Assembly: GCA_018993265.1 (NCBI GenBank)
Contig: JAGKSW010000192.1
Location: forward strand, 1-42,524
Source of the DNA: Nostoc sp. TH1S01
GTDB taxonomy: Bacteria > Cyanobacteriota > Cyanobacteriia > Cyanobacteriales > Nostocaceae
Length of the DNA stretch: 42,524 bases
Direction: 5' to 3'
Below are positions 33,796-42,521 of this stretch, one piece after another. The notes beneath the pieces were generated by a model. That model was not told the DNA's origin. It made no database searches and saw nothing but the letters and a program-made list of their open reading frames with translations. The number at the start of each line of letters is the position of its first letter. The first letter of the stretch is position 1. The position numbers and the translations under genes were made by a program.

Positions 33796-35076
33796 ATGTC
33801 TGAAACTTCTATTAGAGTAGAAAGTTTGGGAAAAAAATATATTCTTACTCATCAAGATGAAGGTCTAAAATATAAGGCTTTAAGAGATGTTGTTACAAGT
33901 AAAATTAAATCTATTAGTAAACAAATTTTTAAAGCAGATGACAAAAATACACATCGAAATGGTGAAGAATTTTGGGCTTTAAAAGATATTTCCTTTGAAA
34001 TTAAACAAGGCGATCGTGTAGGCATTATTGGTCGTAATGGTGCCGGAAAATCTACTTTACTAAAAGTTTTAAGCCGCATTACAGAACCTTCTAAAGGTAA
34101 GATAACTATCAAAGGAAGAGTAGCAAGCTTATTAGAAGTTGGTACAGGATTTCACCCAGAATTAACAGGCAGAGAAAATATTTATCTCAATGGTGCCATC
34201 TTGGGGATGAGTAAAGCAGAAATTAAACGTAAATTTGATGAAATTGTTGATTTTGCTGAAGTAGAAAAGTTTTTGGATACACCTGTTAAACGTTATTCAT
34301 CAGGTATGTATGTGCGCCTTGCCTTTGCAGTAGCGGCTCATTTAGAACCAGAAATTTTAATTGTAGATGAAGTACTGGCAGTGGGTGATATTCACTTCCA
34401 GAAGAAGTGCCTTGGAAAAATGGAGGATGTTGGAAAAGAAGGACGTACAGTTTTGTTTGTCAGTCATCAAATGGCTACTGTCGAAAATTTATGCTCACAA
34501 GGCATTGTATTGAGTGCTGGCAGTGTCAAATTTATTGGCAATACAAAGTCAGCAATTAATTTATATTTAAGAGATTTAGAAGCTCAAACAAAGTCTGTAA
34601 ATGTTGTAGATTTAAAACGTTCAGGTTCTGGAGATATAAGAATTACTAACTTTTCTCTAGAAGACATTTATGGCAATCCTCTAATGTCAGCAGCTTCTGG
34701 CGAAGATTTGGTTTTAGTTTTTCATTATGAAGTAACTGTAAATAAATTTATACAGAATGCCACTGTAGGATTTTCAATCCATACTTTTTCAGGAGAAAGA
34801 ATTACTATTTTGTATAGTGATTATGTAGGCAGTACATTTTCTGGGATTCCAAAATTCGGGAAATTTAAGTGCAAAATTAAAGATTTTCCCTATGCAACTG
34901 GTAGATATTTTATAGCAGTAAGAGTACTAGTTAATGGTATAGAAGCTGATTGGCCTAGAGACTTTATCGGTTGTATAGATGTTGTAGCAGGAGACTTTTA
35001 TCGAACAGGAATTAGTGGGCATAGTGGCACTGGGTTAGTCTTATTAAGAGGTGATTGGGCAGTAGAGGAAGTTTAA
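33796..35076 (+). CDS. wzt: ABC polysaccharide exporter ATPase (Wzt-like) with C-terminal domain
   Basis: A 426-residue protein. The ATPase part has G-R-N-G-A-G-K-S-T near 78, Y-S-S-G-M-Y-V-R-L near 168 as signature and I-L-I-V-D-E-V-L-A-V-G-D near 186, all characteristic of Wzt/TagH. An insert of about 30 residues lies before the Walker A. From about 275 to the end there is a beta-rich Wzt C-terminal domain (G-S-G-D-I-R-I-T-N-F-S-L, then V-G-F-S-I-H-T-F-S-G-E-R, Y-F-I-A-V-R-V-L). In E. coli O8/O9a systems this domain recognises the modified chain end before export. Its partner is the Wzm-type permease at 22379. A methyltransferase follows 119 bases on, which could make that terminal mark. 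Confidence 0.92.
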   Translation: MSETSIRVESLGKKYILTHQDEGLKYKALRDVVTSKIKSISKQIFKADDKNTHRNGEEFWALKDISFEIKQGDRVGIIGRNGAGKSTLLKVLSRITEPSKGKITIKGRVASLLEVGTGFHPELTGRENIYLNGAILGMSKAEIKRKFDEIVDFAEVEKFLDTPVKRYSSGMYVRLAFAVAAHLEPEILIVDEVLAVGDIHFQKKCLGKMEDVGKEGRTVLFVSHQMATVENLCSQGIVLSAGSVKFIGNTKSAINLYLRDLEAQTKSVNVVDLKRSGSGDIRITNFSLEDIYGNPLMSAASGEDLVLVFHYEVTVNKFIQNATVGFSIHTFSGERITILYSDYVGSTFSGIPKFGKFKCKIKDFPYATGRYFIAVRVLVNGIEADWPRDFIGCIDVVAGDFYRTGISGHSGTGLVLLRGDWAVEEV

Positions 35077-35195
35077 AACAACATTATTTGTTTTGTCTAA
35101 AGTAATTTTATTTAGGGTTATTCAAAAACTTATTAAAATTAAATAGAATATTTTTAACTGCATTCTGAAGTGAACTAACTATATTATCCAGTCTC

Positions 35196-35885
35196 ATGAA
35201 AAGCAATAATTTATTATATAAAGCATCTACCCATATTAATTGGCGTACAGAGAATATTTTGGTCAGCTTACAAAACTTTGTCATCACTCAAGAATTAGCT
35301 AAATTAGGGTGTCCCAATGCTAAAAATATTGACACACACATGACAACCCGTGAACTAAACACTCTTTATATCTTAGCAAAAGAACAGGGCAATTCTGCTC
35401 AGGCACTAGAAATAGGCTCGTATTTGGGAGCTTCTAGCTGTTACATTAGTGCTGCTTTGGCTCCACAAGGTGGGCATCTATTTTGTGTTGATACTTGGGA
35501 AAACCAAACCATGCCAGAGGGTGAACGTGATACCTTCTTTGAATTTAAAAATAATATTGCTGGTTTAGCCAAATACATAACTCCCATTCGTAAAAATAGT
35601 CAAGACCTAACACCATCAGAATTCGCACAACCATTTAATTTTGTTTTTATTGATGGTGATCATAGTTATTTGGGTGTCAAAAATGATTTCGAGAAGACTA
35701 GTCCGTGGATTCTGGGAGGAGGAATTCTAGCCTTTCATGATTGTATTGCCTTTGAAGGAGTAGCTAGAACTATTGGTGAAGCCCTTGTTAGTGGTAATTG
35801 GAAATTTGGAGGACAAGTTGATAACCTTCTCTGGCTGCGTAAGGTGAAAAAAGGTTATTTGGAATTTGAACATTCAGCATTTTAA
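35196..35885 (+). CDS. Class I SAM-dependent methyltransferase
   Basis: A 229-residue enzyme with the Rossmann-type fold of Methyltransf_24. Motif I A-L-E-I-G-S-Y-L-G-A-S-S is near residue 70 and the acidic end of strand 2, F-C-V-D-T-W, near 98. F-V-F-I-D-G-D-H-S-Y near 150 and F-H-D-C near 185 carry the conserved Asp and His residues that bind a metal in related O-methyltransferases. It stands between the Wzt-like gene and a GT2, in the same direction. Possible roles are methylation of a sugar in the repeat or at the chain end. The ATG at 35196 is used, without a strong ribosome-binding site. Confidence 0.85.
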   Translation: MKSNNLLYKASTHINWRTENILVSLQNFVITQELAKLGCPNAKNIDTHMTTRELNTLYILAKEQGNSAQALEIGSYLGASSCYISAALAPQGGHLFCVDTWENQTMPEGERDTFFEFKNNIAGLAKYITPIRKNSQDLTPSEFAQPFNFVFIDGDHSYLGVKNDFEKTSPWILGGGILAFHDCIAFEGVARTIGEALVSGNWKFGGQVDNLLWLRKVKKGYLEFEHSAF

Positions 35886-35909
35886 AGCCAATCCCAAATA
35901 TTAGATGAT

Positions 35910-36821
35910 ATGGAACTGCCTATTAGTGTAATTATTTGCGCTCATAATCCTCGTTCTAATTACTTAGAGATGGTTTTAGCTGCTCTTAAATCTCAAACTT
36001 TATCTAAAGATTTTTGGGAACTTTTGTTAGTTGATAATGCTAGTGATAAAATTTTAGCTTCTGAAATTGATTTAAGTTGGCATCCTCAAGCTCGTCATAT
36101 TAGAGAAGAAAAATTAGGTCTGACTCCTGCTCGACTACGAGGGATTAAAGAAGCTCAAGCCCAAGTACTAGTTTTTGTTGATGATGATAACGTTTTAGAT
36201 TCAGACTATCTAGAAGCCACGTGGCGAATTAGTAAAGACTTTTCAATTATTGGAGCTTGGGGCGGGCTAATTAAACCTGAATTTGAGGAAACTCCTCCAT
36301 CGTGGACAAAACCTTATTTGGGAATGTTAGCAATTCGAGAGTTTGAGCGTGATCAATGGTCAAATTCAATCAACCAGTATGAGACAGTCCCATGTGGAGC
36401 AGGACTTTGTGTTCGCAAAACTGTTGCTCAAAAGTATGCAGATTTAGTAAACATGAATCCTAAGCGTGCAAGTATGGGTCGTAAAGGAAAACTGCTAACT
36501 TCTTGTGAAGATTCAGATTTAGCACTTACAGCCTGTGATGAAGGTTTAGGTACAGGGGTGTTCACATCCTTAAAGCTAACTCACTTAATACCTTCAAATC
36601 GTTTGAAAGAAGACTATCTGTTGCGTTTAGCAGAGGGCTTATCTTACTCACAAACTATGTTGGCATATTTTCGAGGCACGGTTTCATCTGAATCATTGTG
36701 GAAATCATCAAAAATATATTTGCTGTATTTAAGTCTAAGATATGGTTTTAGAGTAAGTCGTTTATATGAAGCTGGACAAAAGGGTAGAAAACTCGCATTA
36801 AAAGAAATTGCTAATCTGTAA
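35910..36821 (+). CDS. GT2 glycosyltransferase
   Basis: A 303-residue GT-A enzyme. I-S-V-I-I-C-A-H-N-P-R opens the fold, L-L-V-D-N-A-S lies near 47, and V-F-V-D-D-D-N near 88-94 supplies the D-x-D metal site. C-G-A-G-L-C-V-R near 160 and S-C-E-D-S-D-L-A near 205 are the acceptor-side and catalytic E-D motifs. A tail of about 70 residues is amphipathic, probably resting on the membrane. It starts 24 bases after the methyltransferase and is followed closely by another GT2, so it is part of one operon. Sugar and linkage cannot be told from the sequence. Confidence 0.88.
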   Translation: MELPISVIICAHNPRSNYLEMVLAALKSQTLSKDFWELLLVDNASDKILASEIDLSWHPQARHIREEKLGLTPARLRGIKEAQAQVLVFVDDDNVLDSDYLEATWRISKDFSIIGAWGGLIKPEFEETPPSWTKPYLGMLAIREFERDQWSNSINQYETVPCGAGLCVRKTVAQKYADLVNMNPKRASMGRKGKLLTSCEDSDLALTACDEGLGTGVFTSLKLTHLIPSNRLKEDYLLRLAEGLSYSQTMLAYFRGTVSSESLWKSSKIYLLYLSLRYGFRVSRLYEAGQKGRKLALKEIANL

Positions 36822-36862
36822 AATAACTGGCTGTAAATTAATAACTGTCTGAACCAAGAGTT

Positions 36863-37672
36863 GTGCCTAAATTACCTATTATTTCTATTATAACAGTAAC
36901 GTATAACTGCCTTAAGGGTTTACGTGAAACATTTGCTAGTATTAATTCTCAGACCTATAAGAATATAGAATATATAGTCATTGATGGAGGTTCCCAGGAT
37001 GACACAATAAATTTTATGCATACAAATGCAGACAAAATATCTTATTGGGTGAGTGAAAAAGATGATGGAATTTATGATGCTATGAATAAGGGAGCTTCAT
37101 CTGCTACTGGAGATTGGATAATTTTCATGAATGCTGGGGATAAGTTTTTTGCAGAAGATACGTTAGCTAAAGTTGCAGAATATCTTAATGATTCCATAGA
37201 TGTGATTTATGGAGGAGTTGAATTTGTTATTAATGATAGGTACGGCGATCGCAGCTATCAACGCCAGCCAAATAATTTATCGATAATATGGCGTGAAATT
37301 CCTACTTGCCATCAAAGTGTTTTTGTTAAAAGAGAATTGCAAATTAAATATCCCTTTAATACTGCTTTAACTTGGTGTGCAGATCATGAGTTCCTAGCTA
37401 AACTTTACCTTTCTGGCTACTGCTTTCAAGAAATTCCTGTAATCATATCGAAGTTTGATGCATCAGGAGGAGCATCACGAGATTTATTGAGCTTTACCAG
37501 AGAACGTTGGTCTATTTGTAGAAGATACTTTGGCAAATCATTTGAGAAAGACTGGTATTTTATTAATGAGTATCAAGCTTTTTGGTTACAAAAAACCTTT
37601 ATTAGTAAAATACGTGAGCTGATTCCTTCTAAATGGATTGTGGCTTTACGTAAATATCGAGGAATATATTAG
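36863..37672 (+). CDS. GT2 glycosyltransferase, WcaA/WcaE-like
   Basis: A 269-residue GT-A enzyme. I-S-I-I-T-V-T-Y-N at 6-14, V-I-D-G-G-S-Q-D-D-T at about 39-48, S-E-K-D-D-G-I-Y-D-A-M-N-K-G at about 66-79 and N-A-G-D near 91 form the standard pattern of the WcaE-like branch. H-Q-S-V-F and C-A-D-H-E-F-L are the later motifs. The start is GTG at 36863; a TTG two bases before it is in another frame. It is 41 bases after the previous GT2 and 9 before the next gene. Confidence 0.88.
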   Translation: MPKLPIISIITVTYNCLKGLRETFASINSQTYKNIEYIVIDGGSQDDTINFMHTNADKISYWVSEKDDGIYDAMNKGASSATGDWIIFMNAGDKFFAEDTLAKVAEYLNDSIDVIYGGVEFVINDRYGDRSYQRQPNNLSIIWREIPTCHQSVFVKRELQIKYPFNTALTWCADHEFLAKLYLSGYCFQEIPVIISKFDASGGASRDLLSFTRERWSICRRYFGKSFEKDWYFINEYQAFWLQKTFISKIRELIPSKWIVALRKYRGIY

Positions 37673-37681
37673 TTTAACATA

Positions 37682-38653
37682 ATGGATACTTCTCAAAGTA
37701 TTGGAGTTTATTTTTCAGCTAATGATGTAGTTTATGATTGGACGATCGCTTTTCTCAACAGCTTCAGATCATTCAACCCAGATTTACGCCTGATTCTGAT
37801 TCCTTTTAATGAGCAGTGCGATCACCTCCTAAAGTTAAGTGATACTTATCAATTTGAGATATATACTGATTCATCATTTTCTCGTTTAGAAGCGATCGGT
37901 CAATCATTTGAGCTAGGTTATACATCTACAGGCCCGTACTGGTTCAGACGCTATGCGTCTTTTTGGGGTATGCTAGACCATTTTATGTATTTAGATGCTC
38001 GGCAAATAGTCTTAACTGATCTCAAACCTGTTATTGAAGCAGTAGAAACTCTTGAATTCGACTTTTTACATTATGACTGCGCCATTGACCAAGTTTATGA
38101 ACCAGGAGCATTCCGTCAAGAATTGTTGAAACAAGGGCGTGGGCGTGGTTTTAATTCTGGGCGTTGGGCTTCTCGTAAAGGATTATTTTCAATAGAAGAA
38201 TTTGAACAATTGGCAGAGAGTGCGCTGAAAATACGGAACCAACTTAACCCTCGAAATACAGATCAAGCTTTTATTAACTATTGCTGCGATATGAAACCTG
38301 TACGCTATGGGCATTTTGCAGAAGTAATAGGGGGTATCTGTCAAAATGGATGGGCAAGACAATCAGGGAAAATTTACTGGAAAAATGGAAAATACTACTT
38401 GTGGGATTACGGAGGTTTAGATCATAAAAAGCAAATGTTCCTTTTACATTGGGCAGGCTATAAAATGAAACCTTTAATGCCTAATAAATTTTTATTTTAT
38501 AAATATTTATTAATAAATCAATCTATTTTGAAATGGGTTTTAATTTATGTTCAGCTTGGACTATATTATCTATTTTTATTTCCACTAGAAACAGTGAAAA
38601 AACATCGCTTTTTTAATACAACATACCACAAAATTGCTAATTATAGAAATTAA
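37682..38653 (+). CDS. Putative glycosyltransferase of unassigned family
   Basis: A 323-residue protein that I cannot place in a named family. The N-terminal part (S-I-G-V-Y-F-S-A-N-D) and F-M-Y-L-D-A-R-Q-I-V near 100-109 look like a GT-A enzyme of the GT8 or related type, but the usual D-x-D reads D-A-R. Later parts, F-N-S-G-R-W-A-S (near 160), N-T-D-Q-A-F-I-N-Y (near 195) and L-H-W-A-G near 260, match the pattern of acceptor-loop motifs in GT8-like proteins (F-N-S-G, D-Q, H-x-x-G). An amphipathic or membrane stretch follows near 285-305 (W-V-L-I-Y-V-Q-L-G-L-Y-Y-L-F-L-F). It lies 9 bases after the GT2. Confidence 0.6.
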   Translation: MDTSQSIGVYFSANDVVYDWTIAFLNSFRSFNPDLRLILIPFNEQCDHLLKLSDTYQFEIYTDSSFSRLEAIGQSFELGYTSTGPYWFRRYASFWGMLDHFMYLDARQIVLTDLKPVIEAVETLEFDFLHYDCAIDQVYEPGAFRQELLKQGRGRGFNSGRWASRKGLFSIEEFEQLAESALKIRNQLNPRNTDQAFINYCCDMKPVRYGHFAEVIGGICQNGWARQSGKIYWKNGKYYLWDYGGLDHKKQMFLLHWAGYKMKPLMPNKFLFYKYLLINQSILKWVLIYVQLGLYYLFLFPLETVKKHRFFNTTYHKIANYRN

Positions 38654-38695
38654 TAATTTTTATGGAATTTTGATAATTCTAGTATAGATTACCTT

Positions 38696-38721
38696 AAAAA
38701 ATAATTAAGAATTATTTTTTT
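38696..38721 (+). terminator. AT-only hairpin with T-run
   Basis: Perfect 11-base arms (38696-38706 and 38710-38720) around AAG, ending in seven T. It has no GC pairs, so it is weak. It fills most of the 100-base gap between two genes of the series and could reduce read-through. Confidence 0.35.
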
Positions 38722-38753
38722 ATTTTGTATAGTTAGAAACTTTAAATTCAATT

Positions 38754-39611
38754 ATGACAAGAACTGCCATTTTAATCGTTACTTATTTAGAGTTCGACTT
38801 CTTAGTTCAACCTTTATTAAAGCTAATCAACCATTTTTGGTTAGAGCATCCTCCTATTTTCATTACAGGTACAAATAAAAATTTTAATGAGACAGAAACC
38901 ATTTCAATTAAAGACTACAATTTTAAAAATTGGGTATCTACGTATTACGAAAGCTTAAAATTTTTACAACAACAAGGATTTGATTCTTTTTATCTAATTT
39001 TGGATGATATACATCCTATAGGGAAATGTGATGCTAACTATTTAAACCTATATTTGCCTCAAAAAGCTGAACAGTATAATGCAGGTTACGTTTATTTAAT
39101 GGAACACTTTAGTTTGTTGAAAGCAAGTGAATGCCAGGATGATGAATGGCTGCATATTGTTCCCAAAAGCCCTTATTCTATTTCACTACAATTTGGTTAT
39201 TGGCATATAGACTATGCATTAAGTATTACAGACAAAATTCAGAAAAAAGGAATAATAAATATTTGGAACTATGAAATTCAAGGTTCATTTTTGGATCTTC
39301 AAGATAACCGTCCAAATTTCATTTTTAAAGAGGCAAATAACAGCCTTATTCCTAATTCAAAATTAGAAACTTTACCAGAAAAAGTAAGATGGCATGTGTC
39401 ACGTACCCCCTACCCTTTTGTAAGAGGTGGTTTTCTTTATCAAGGACGTTCTACAAGAATTACCCGCCGAATTTATAATGAGTTTGTGGGAGAATTTCCA
39501 GAAGTAAAACAAATACTTGAGTATACTAATACACCACAATATCATACTTTTGACTTGATTCGTCGGGTTAAAAAGAGAATAAAATCATGGGAATTGTTGT
39601 TCGCAGATTAA
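38754..39611 (+). CDS. Unknown protein of the polysaccharide locus, possible GT-A fold
   Basis: A 285-residue soluble protein not recognised as a known family. It opens T-A-I-L-I-V-T-Y-L-E-F-D-F-L as a nucleotide-sugar-binding strand might, and has F-Y-L-I-L-D-D-I-H-P near 83 that could serve as a D-D metal site. I-Q-G-S-F-L-D-L-Q-D near 182 and G-G-F-L-Y-Q-G-R near 226 are further distinct stretches. The tail is basic (R-R-V-K-K-R-I-K-S). Its place among glycosyltransferases suggests the same kind of job, but it could also be a modifying enzyme. It starts 100 bases after the previous gene. Confidence 0.5.
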   Translation: MTRTAILIVTYLEFDFLVQPLLKLINHFWLEHPPIFITGTNKNFNETETISIKDYNFKNWVSTYYESLKFLQQQGFDSFYLILDDIHPIGKCDANYLNLYLPQKAEQYNAGYVYLMEHFSLLKASECQDDEWLHIVPKSPYSISLQFGYWHIDYALSITDKIQKKGIINIWNYEIQGSFLDLQDNRPNFIFKEANNSLIPNSKLETLPEKVRWHVSRTPYPFVRGGFLYQGRSTRITRRIYNEFVGEFPEVKQILEYTNTPQYHTFDLIRRVKKRIKSWELLFAD

Positions 39612-39634
39612 ATTAGCCAAAAGCTTAATTATAT

Positions 39635-40399
39635 ATGCAGTCACCTATTGTCACATTCATCATTCCTTTAAAGAGTCCAGAAGTGAGCAAGGACTGGTCT
39701 TTTGTTTCCCGCCTTTGCTGCCAGACATTAAATAGCATCCTTCGGCAAACTTGCTCTGATTTAAGAATAATTTTGGTCTGTAATGAACCCCCAAAAAACT
39801 ATCCTCAAGATTCAAGGCTGGAAATAGTAACAGATTCTTTTCCCATTCCAAAAACATGGGGTGAAGTATTCCTTGATCAAAAATTAAAAGTAAAACGAGG
39901 AATGATTGCTTGCAAAGGTTTTGGAGAAGGATATGTAATGCGTATGGATGCAGATGATTTCATTCATCGTGAATTGGTAGCTTTTTTAAAAAAAAATTAT
40001 GGCTCAAATGGATGGTATTTTCCAAAAGGATTTGTATATCAAGAAGGAATGAGATGGATCTATCTACGTAGTAATTTTCACTATTCAACAGCTTCGTCAC
40101 ATATTGTATGGCTAACAGAAAAAGATTTACCTGAGTCTATGGATACTCCAGATGAAGAGTATTTCGTAGATTTATGGGAGCATTTAAAACTAAAGAATAC
40201 TTGTGAGCAATTAGGACGAGCATTACAGCCTATGCCATTTCGAGCAGCAGCTTACACTATTGGTCATAATGAGAGTGTTATGCTCAATTCACTTGCTAAC
40301 TGGCGTTCTTTCAAAAAATTAATTTGGAAAGCAGTTAGTATTAGGCCATTAACACAACACCACATTGATGATTTTGGACTATATTATAGTATTGAATAA
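39635..40399 (+). CDS. Putative rhamnosyltransferase-like GT-A protein
   Basis: A 254-residue protein. V-T-F-I-I-P-L-K-S-P-E-V-S at 6-18, then L-N-S-I-L-R-Q-T near 36, I-I-L-V-C-N-E-P-P near 50 and Y-V-M-R-M-D-A-D-D-F near 102-111 with the D-x-D metal site. The pattern fits the 'putative rhamnosyl transferase' group related to GT2. R-A-A-A-Y-T-I-G-H near 205 is a late family-like motif. It is 23 bases after the previous gene and 27 before the next, clearly in one operon. The sugar is a guess from the family name. Confidence 0.7.
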   Translation: MQSPIVTFIIPLKSPEVSKDWSFVSRLCCQTLNSILRQTCSDLRIILVCNEPPKNYPQDSRLEIVTDSFPIPKTWGEVFLDQKLKVKRGMIACKGFGEGYVMRMDADDFIHRELVAFLKKNYGSNGWYFPKGFVYQEGMRWIYLRSNFHYSTASSHIVWLTEKDLPESMDTPDEEYFVDLWEHLKLKNTCEQLGRALQPMPFRAAAYTIGHNESVMLNSLANWRSFKKLIWKAVSIRPLTQHHIDDFGLYYSIE

Positions 40400-40426
40400 G
40401 TATTTAATTTTAATCCTGTTTTATTA

Positions 40427-41554
40427 GTGAAAATAGCTGCTTACATTCACCCTATTCGCACATATCTACCCTGCACAGGAGTAGGACGGCATATCAATCA
40501 TATTTTGTTGGATATTTCAGGCAGAAAAGAGGTAGAATTAGAACTTTTTTTCTCGCGACAATGGATTGGAAAAGATAATAAGTTAGACCTACGCTGTCCT
40601 TTACGCGAATTACCTAAGCGTACTTTTCCTACACCAGAAAACTCCACTGAACGAACATGGAAATTACTTGGCTATCCATGTATGGATAAATATTTACCAG
40701 ATGGCATAGACTGGCTCTACGCACCGATGGAAACTTATATTCCAGTCTCAAAATGCCCAGTCGCAGTTACCATACATGACGTACAAGCATTTGAACTAGA
40801 TTTACCTTGGTCAAGTACTTGGCAGCATCAATGGTTCCGTTATAAATGGGGACGTTGGGTACGTCGTGCTTTGTCTGATTGTCAGGTGGTTTTTACTGTC
40901 TCAGAATTTTCTAAACAGCGGATGGTAGATTTATTAGGAGGCAATCCACAGAAGATTATAGTGGTTGGAAATGGTGTGGAGCAGTCTTTCTTTGAAGTTG
41001 CATCAAAAAAACTAACAGGGTTAAAGCGGTCAGTTGAAGCACCTTATATTTTAGTAGTGGGTGGTCTGCGTAAGAAAAAAGGAGCTGATCATATCCTTGC
41101 TGTTGCACAGACCCTTCTGAAGCGTAAAAGTAGCTTAAAAATTGTGGTTGCTGGCGAGTTAGAAGCAAATTACGTTGAAGCAGCTAAAGCTTATTCTAAT
41201 GTAACCTTGTTCGGCATGGTTTCAGACGAGGATTTACCTCAGCTGCTACGTGGAGCATCATCTCTTTTATTTCTTTCTCTTTATGAAGGATTTGGTATAC
41301 CCGCTCTGGAAGCAATGGCTGTGGGTATTCCAGCAATTGTTTCTAACAAAGCTTCTCTGCCAGAAGTTGTTGGAGATGCTGGCATTGTTGTTAATCCAGA
41401 AGAAACTGAGGCTATAGTGGAAATACTGATGAATTTGGCAGATAATCCCTCTCTTGCTAAAGAATATGCTCAACGGGGGCGCAAACATGCAGCACAGTAT
41501 ACTTGGTCACGATGTGTAGACCGAGTAATAACTGCCTTACAGCAATTTGCTTAA
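40427..41554 (+). CDS. Glycosyltransferase family 4
   Basis: A 375-residue GT-B enzyme. The N-terminal domain has [10 protein letters not shown] near 19, V-T-I-H-D-V-Q-A-F near 107 and T-V-S-E-F-S-K near 153. The C-terminal donor domain has [11 protein letters not shown] near 207, [15 protein letters not shown] near 283 (the E-x7-E motif) and L-P-E-V-V-G-D-A-G near 315. It closely follows the mannosyltransferase-like GT4 pattern. The start is GTG at 40427, 27 bases after the preceding stop. The next GT4 gene begins 16 bases after this one ends. Confidence 0.92.
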   Translation: MKIAAYIHPIRTYLPCTGVGRHINHILLDISGRKEVELELFFSRQWIGKDNKLDLRCPLRELPKRTFPTPENSTERTWKLLGYPCMDKYLPDGIDWLYAPMETYIPVSKCPVAVTIHDVQAFELDLPWSSTWQHQWFRYKWGRWVRRALSDCQVVFTVSEFSKQRMVDLLGGNPQKIIVVGNGVEQSFFEVASKKLTGLKRSVEAPYILVVGGLRKKKGADHILAVAQTLLKRKSSLKIVVAGELEANYVEAAKAYSNVTLFGMVSDEDLPQLLRGASSLLFLSLYEGFGIPALEAMAVGIPAIVSNKASLPEVVGDAGIVVNPEETEAIVEILMNLADNPSLAKEYAQRGRKHAAQYTWSRCVDRVITALQQFA

Positions 41555-41570
41555 TCTGAACATAGTAGCT

Positions 41571-42521
41571 ATGACTCTAAAAGTAGTCTTTTGCTGGACG
41601 GACATTTCTGGTTATATGGCAGCTTGCTGGCGAGCTTTACATAAAGTATCAGAAATAGATATATTTGTCGTTGCTTTTCAAGCTCGTACTGAAACAGCAT
41701 TTTCTGACCAGTTGATGCAGGGTATTCCCTGTAGACTCTTGGATATCCAGGAAAGACTAGATACCAATTTAATTAAGCGTTTAGTGTCGGCACAATCACC
41801 TGATGTACTGGTTCTATGTGGCTGGTTACACAAACCTTATCGTCAATTGGCATTTGCATCTGAATTTCAGAAAACAGGCATAGTTATGACTATGGATACC
41901 CCTTGGTGGGGTACGTGGAAGCAATACTTAGCTCCCTGCTTTTTACGCTCCTACTTACAACGTATAAATAGTGTTGTTGTTGCTGGAGAACGTAGTTGGC
42001 AATATGCAATGCACCTGGGAATTAACTCAGGAAATATAGTGCGTGGAGTTTATGGTATTGATTATGATGCTTGGTCGCCGTTGTTTTCACAACGACTACA
42101 GTATCAATGGCCGCGTTCATTTTTATTTGTTGGTCGTTACGTTTCAGTAAAGGCAGTTGATGTATTAGTAGAAGCTTATCAAATTTATCGTTCCCAGGTA
42201 TCTAATCCTTGGACACTGGTATGCTGTGGGCAAGGCCCGTTAGAATCACTTCTTCAAGACAAACCAGGAATTGAAAATCGAGGATTTTTACAGCCAGCAG
42301 AAATGCGAGCTGTATGGCAATCAGCAGGAGCTTTTATTCTGCCTAGTAGATTTGACCCTTGGCCATTAGCTTTGGTGGAGGGTGCAGCTGCTGGGTTACC
42401 TATTATATGTACTGATGTCTGTGGTTCTGCGGTTGAGGTAATTCGACCTTGGTATAATGGGTTGATGATACCTAAAGAAAATGCTCAAGCTTTGGCAAAG
42501 TCACAGCAATTCTCATTTTGA
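41571..42521 (+). CDS. Glycosyltransferase family 4, short or truncated at the 3' end
   Basis: A 316-residue GT-B enzyme as read. V-V-F-C-W-T-D-I-S-G-Y-M-A-A-C opens it, and the donor domain has L-F-V-G-R-Y-V-S-V-K near 185, C-G-Q-G-P-L near 221 and L-P-S-R-F-D-P-W-P-L-A-L-V-E-G near 265. The stop comes directly after N-A-Q-A-L-A-K-S-Q-Q-F-S-F, about 30-60 residues before the usual end of the fold, three bases from the window edge. The last bases in a shifted frame read L-W-Q-S-H-S-N-S-H-F-E, which could be the normal terminal helix, so a frameshift is possible. The ATG at 41571 is preferred to a TTG at 41547 that overlaps the previous gene. Confidence 0.8.
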   Translation: MTLKVVFCWTDISGYMAACWRALHKVSEIDIFVVAFQARTETAFSDQLMQGIPCRLLDIQERLDTNLIKRLVSAQSPDVLVLCGWLHKPYRQLAFASEFQKTGIVMTMDTPWWGTWKQYLAPCFLRSYLQRINSVVVAGERSWQYAMHLGINSGNIVRGVYGIDYDAWSPLFSQRLQYQWPRSFLFVGRYVSVKAVDVLVEAYQIYRSQVSNPWTLVCCGQGPLESLLQDKPGIENRGFLQPAEMRAVWQSAGAFILPSRFDPWPLALVEGAAAGLPIICTDVCGSAVEVIRPWYNGLMIPKENAQALAKSQQFSF

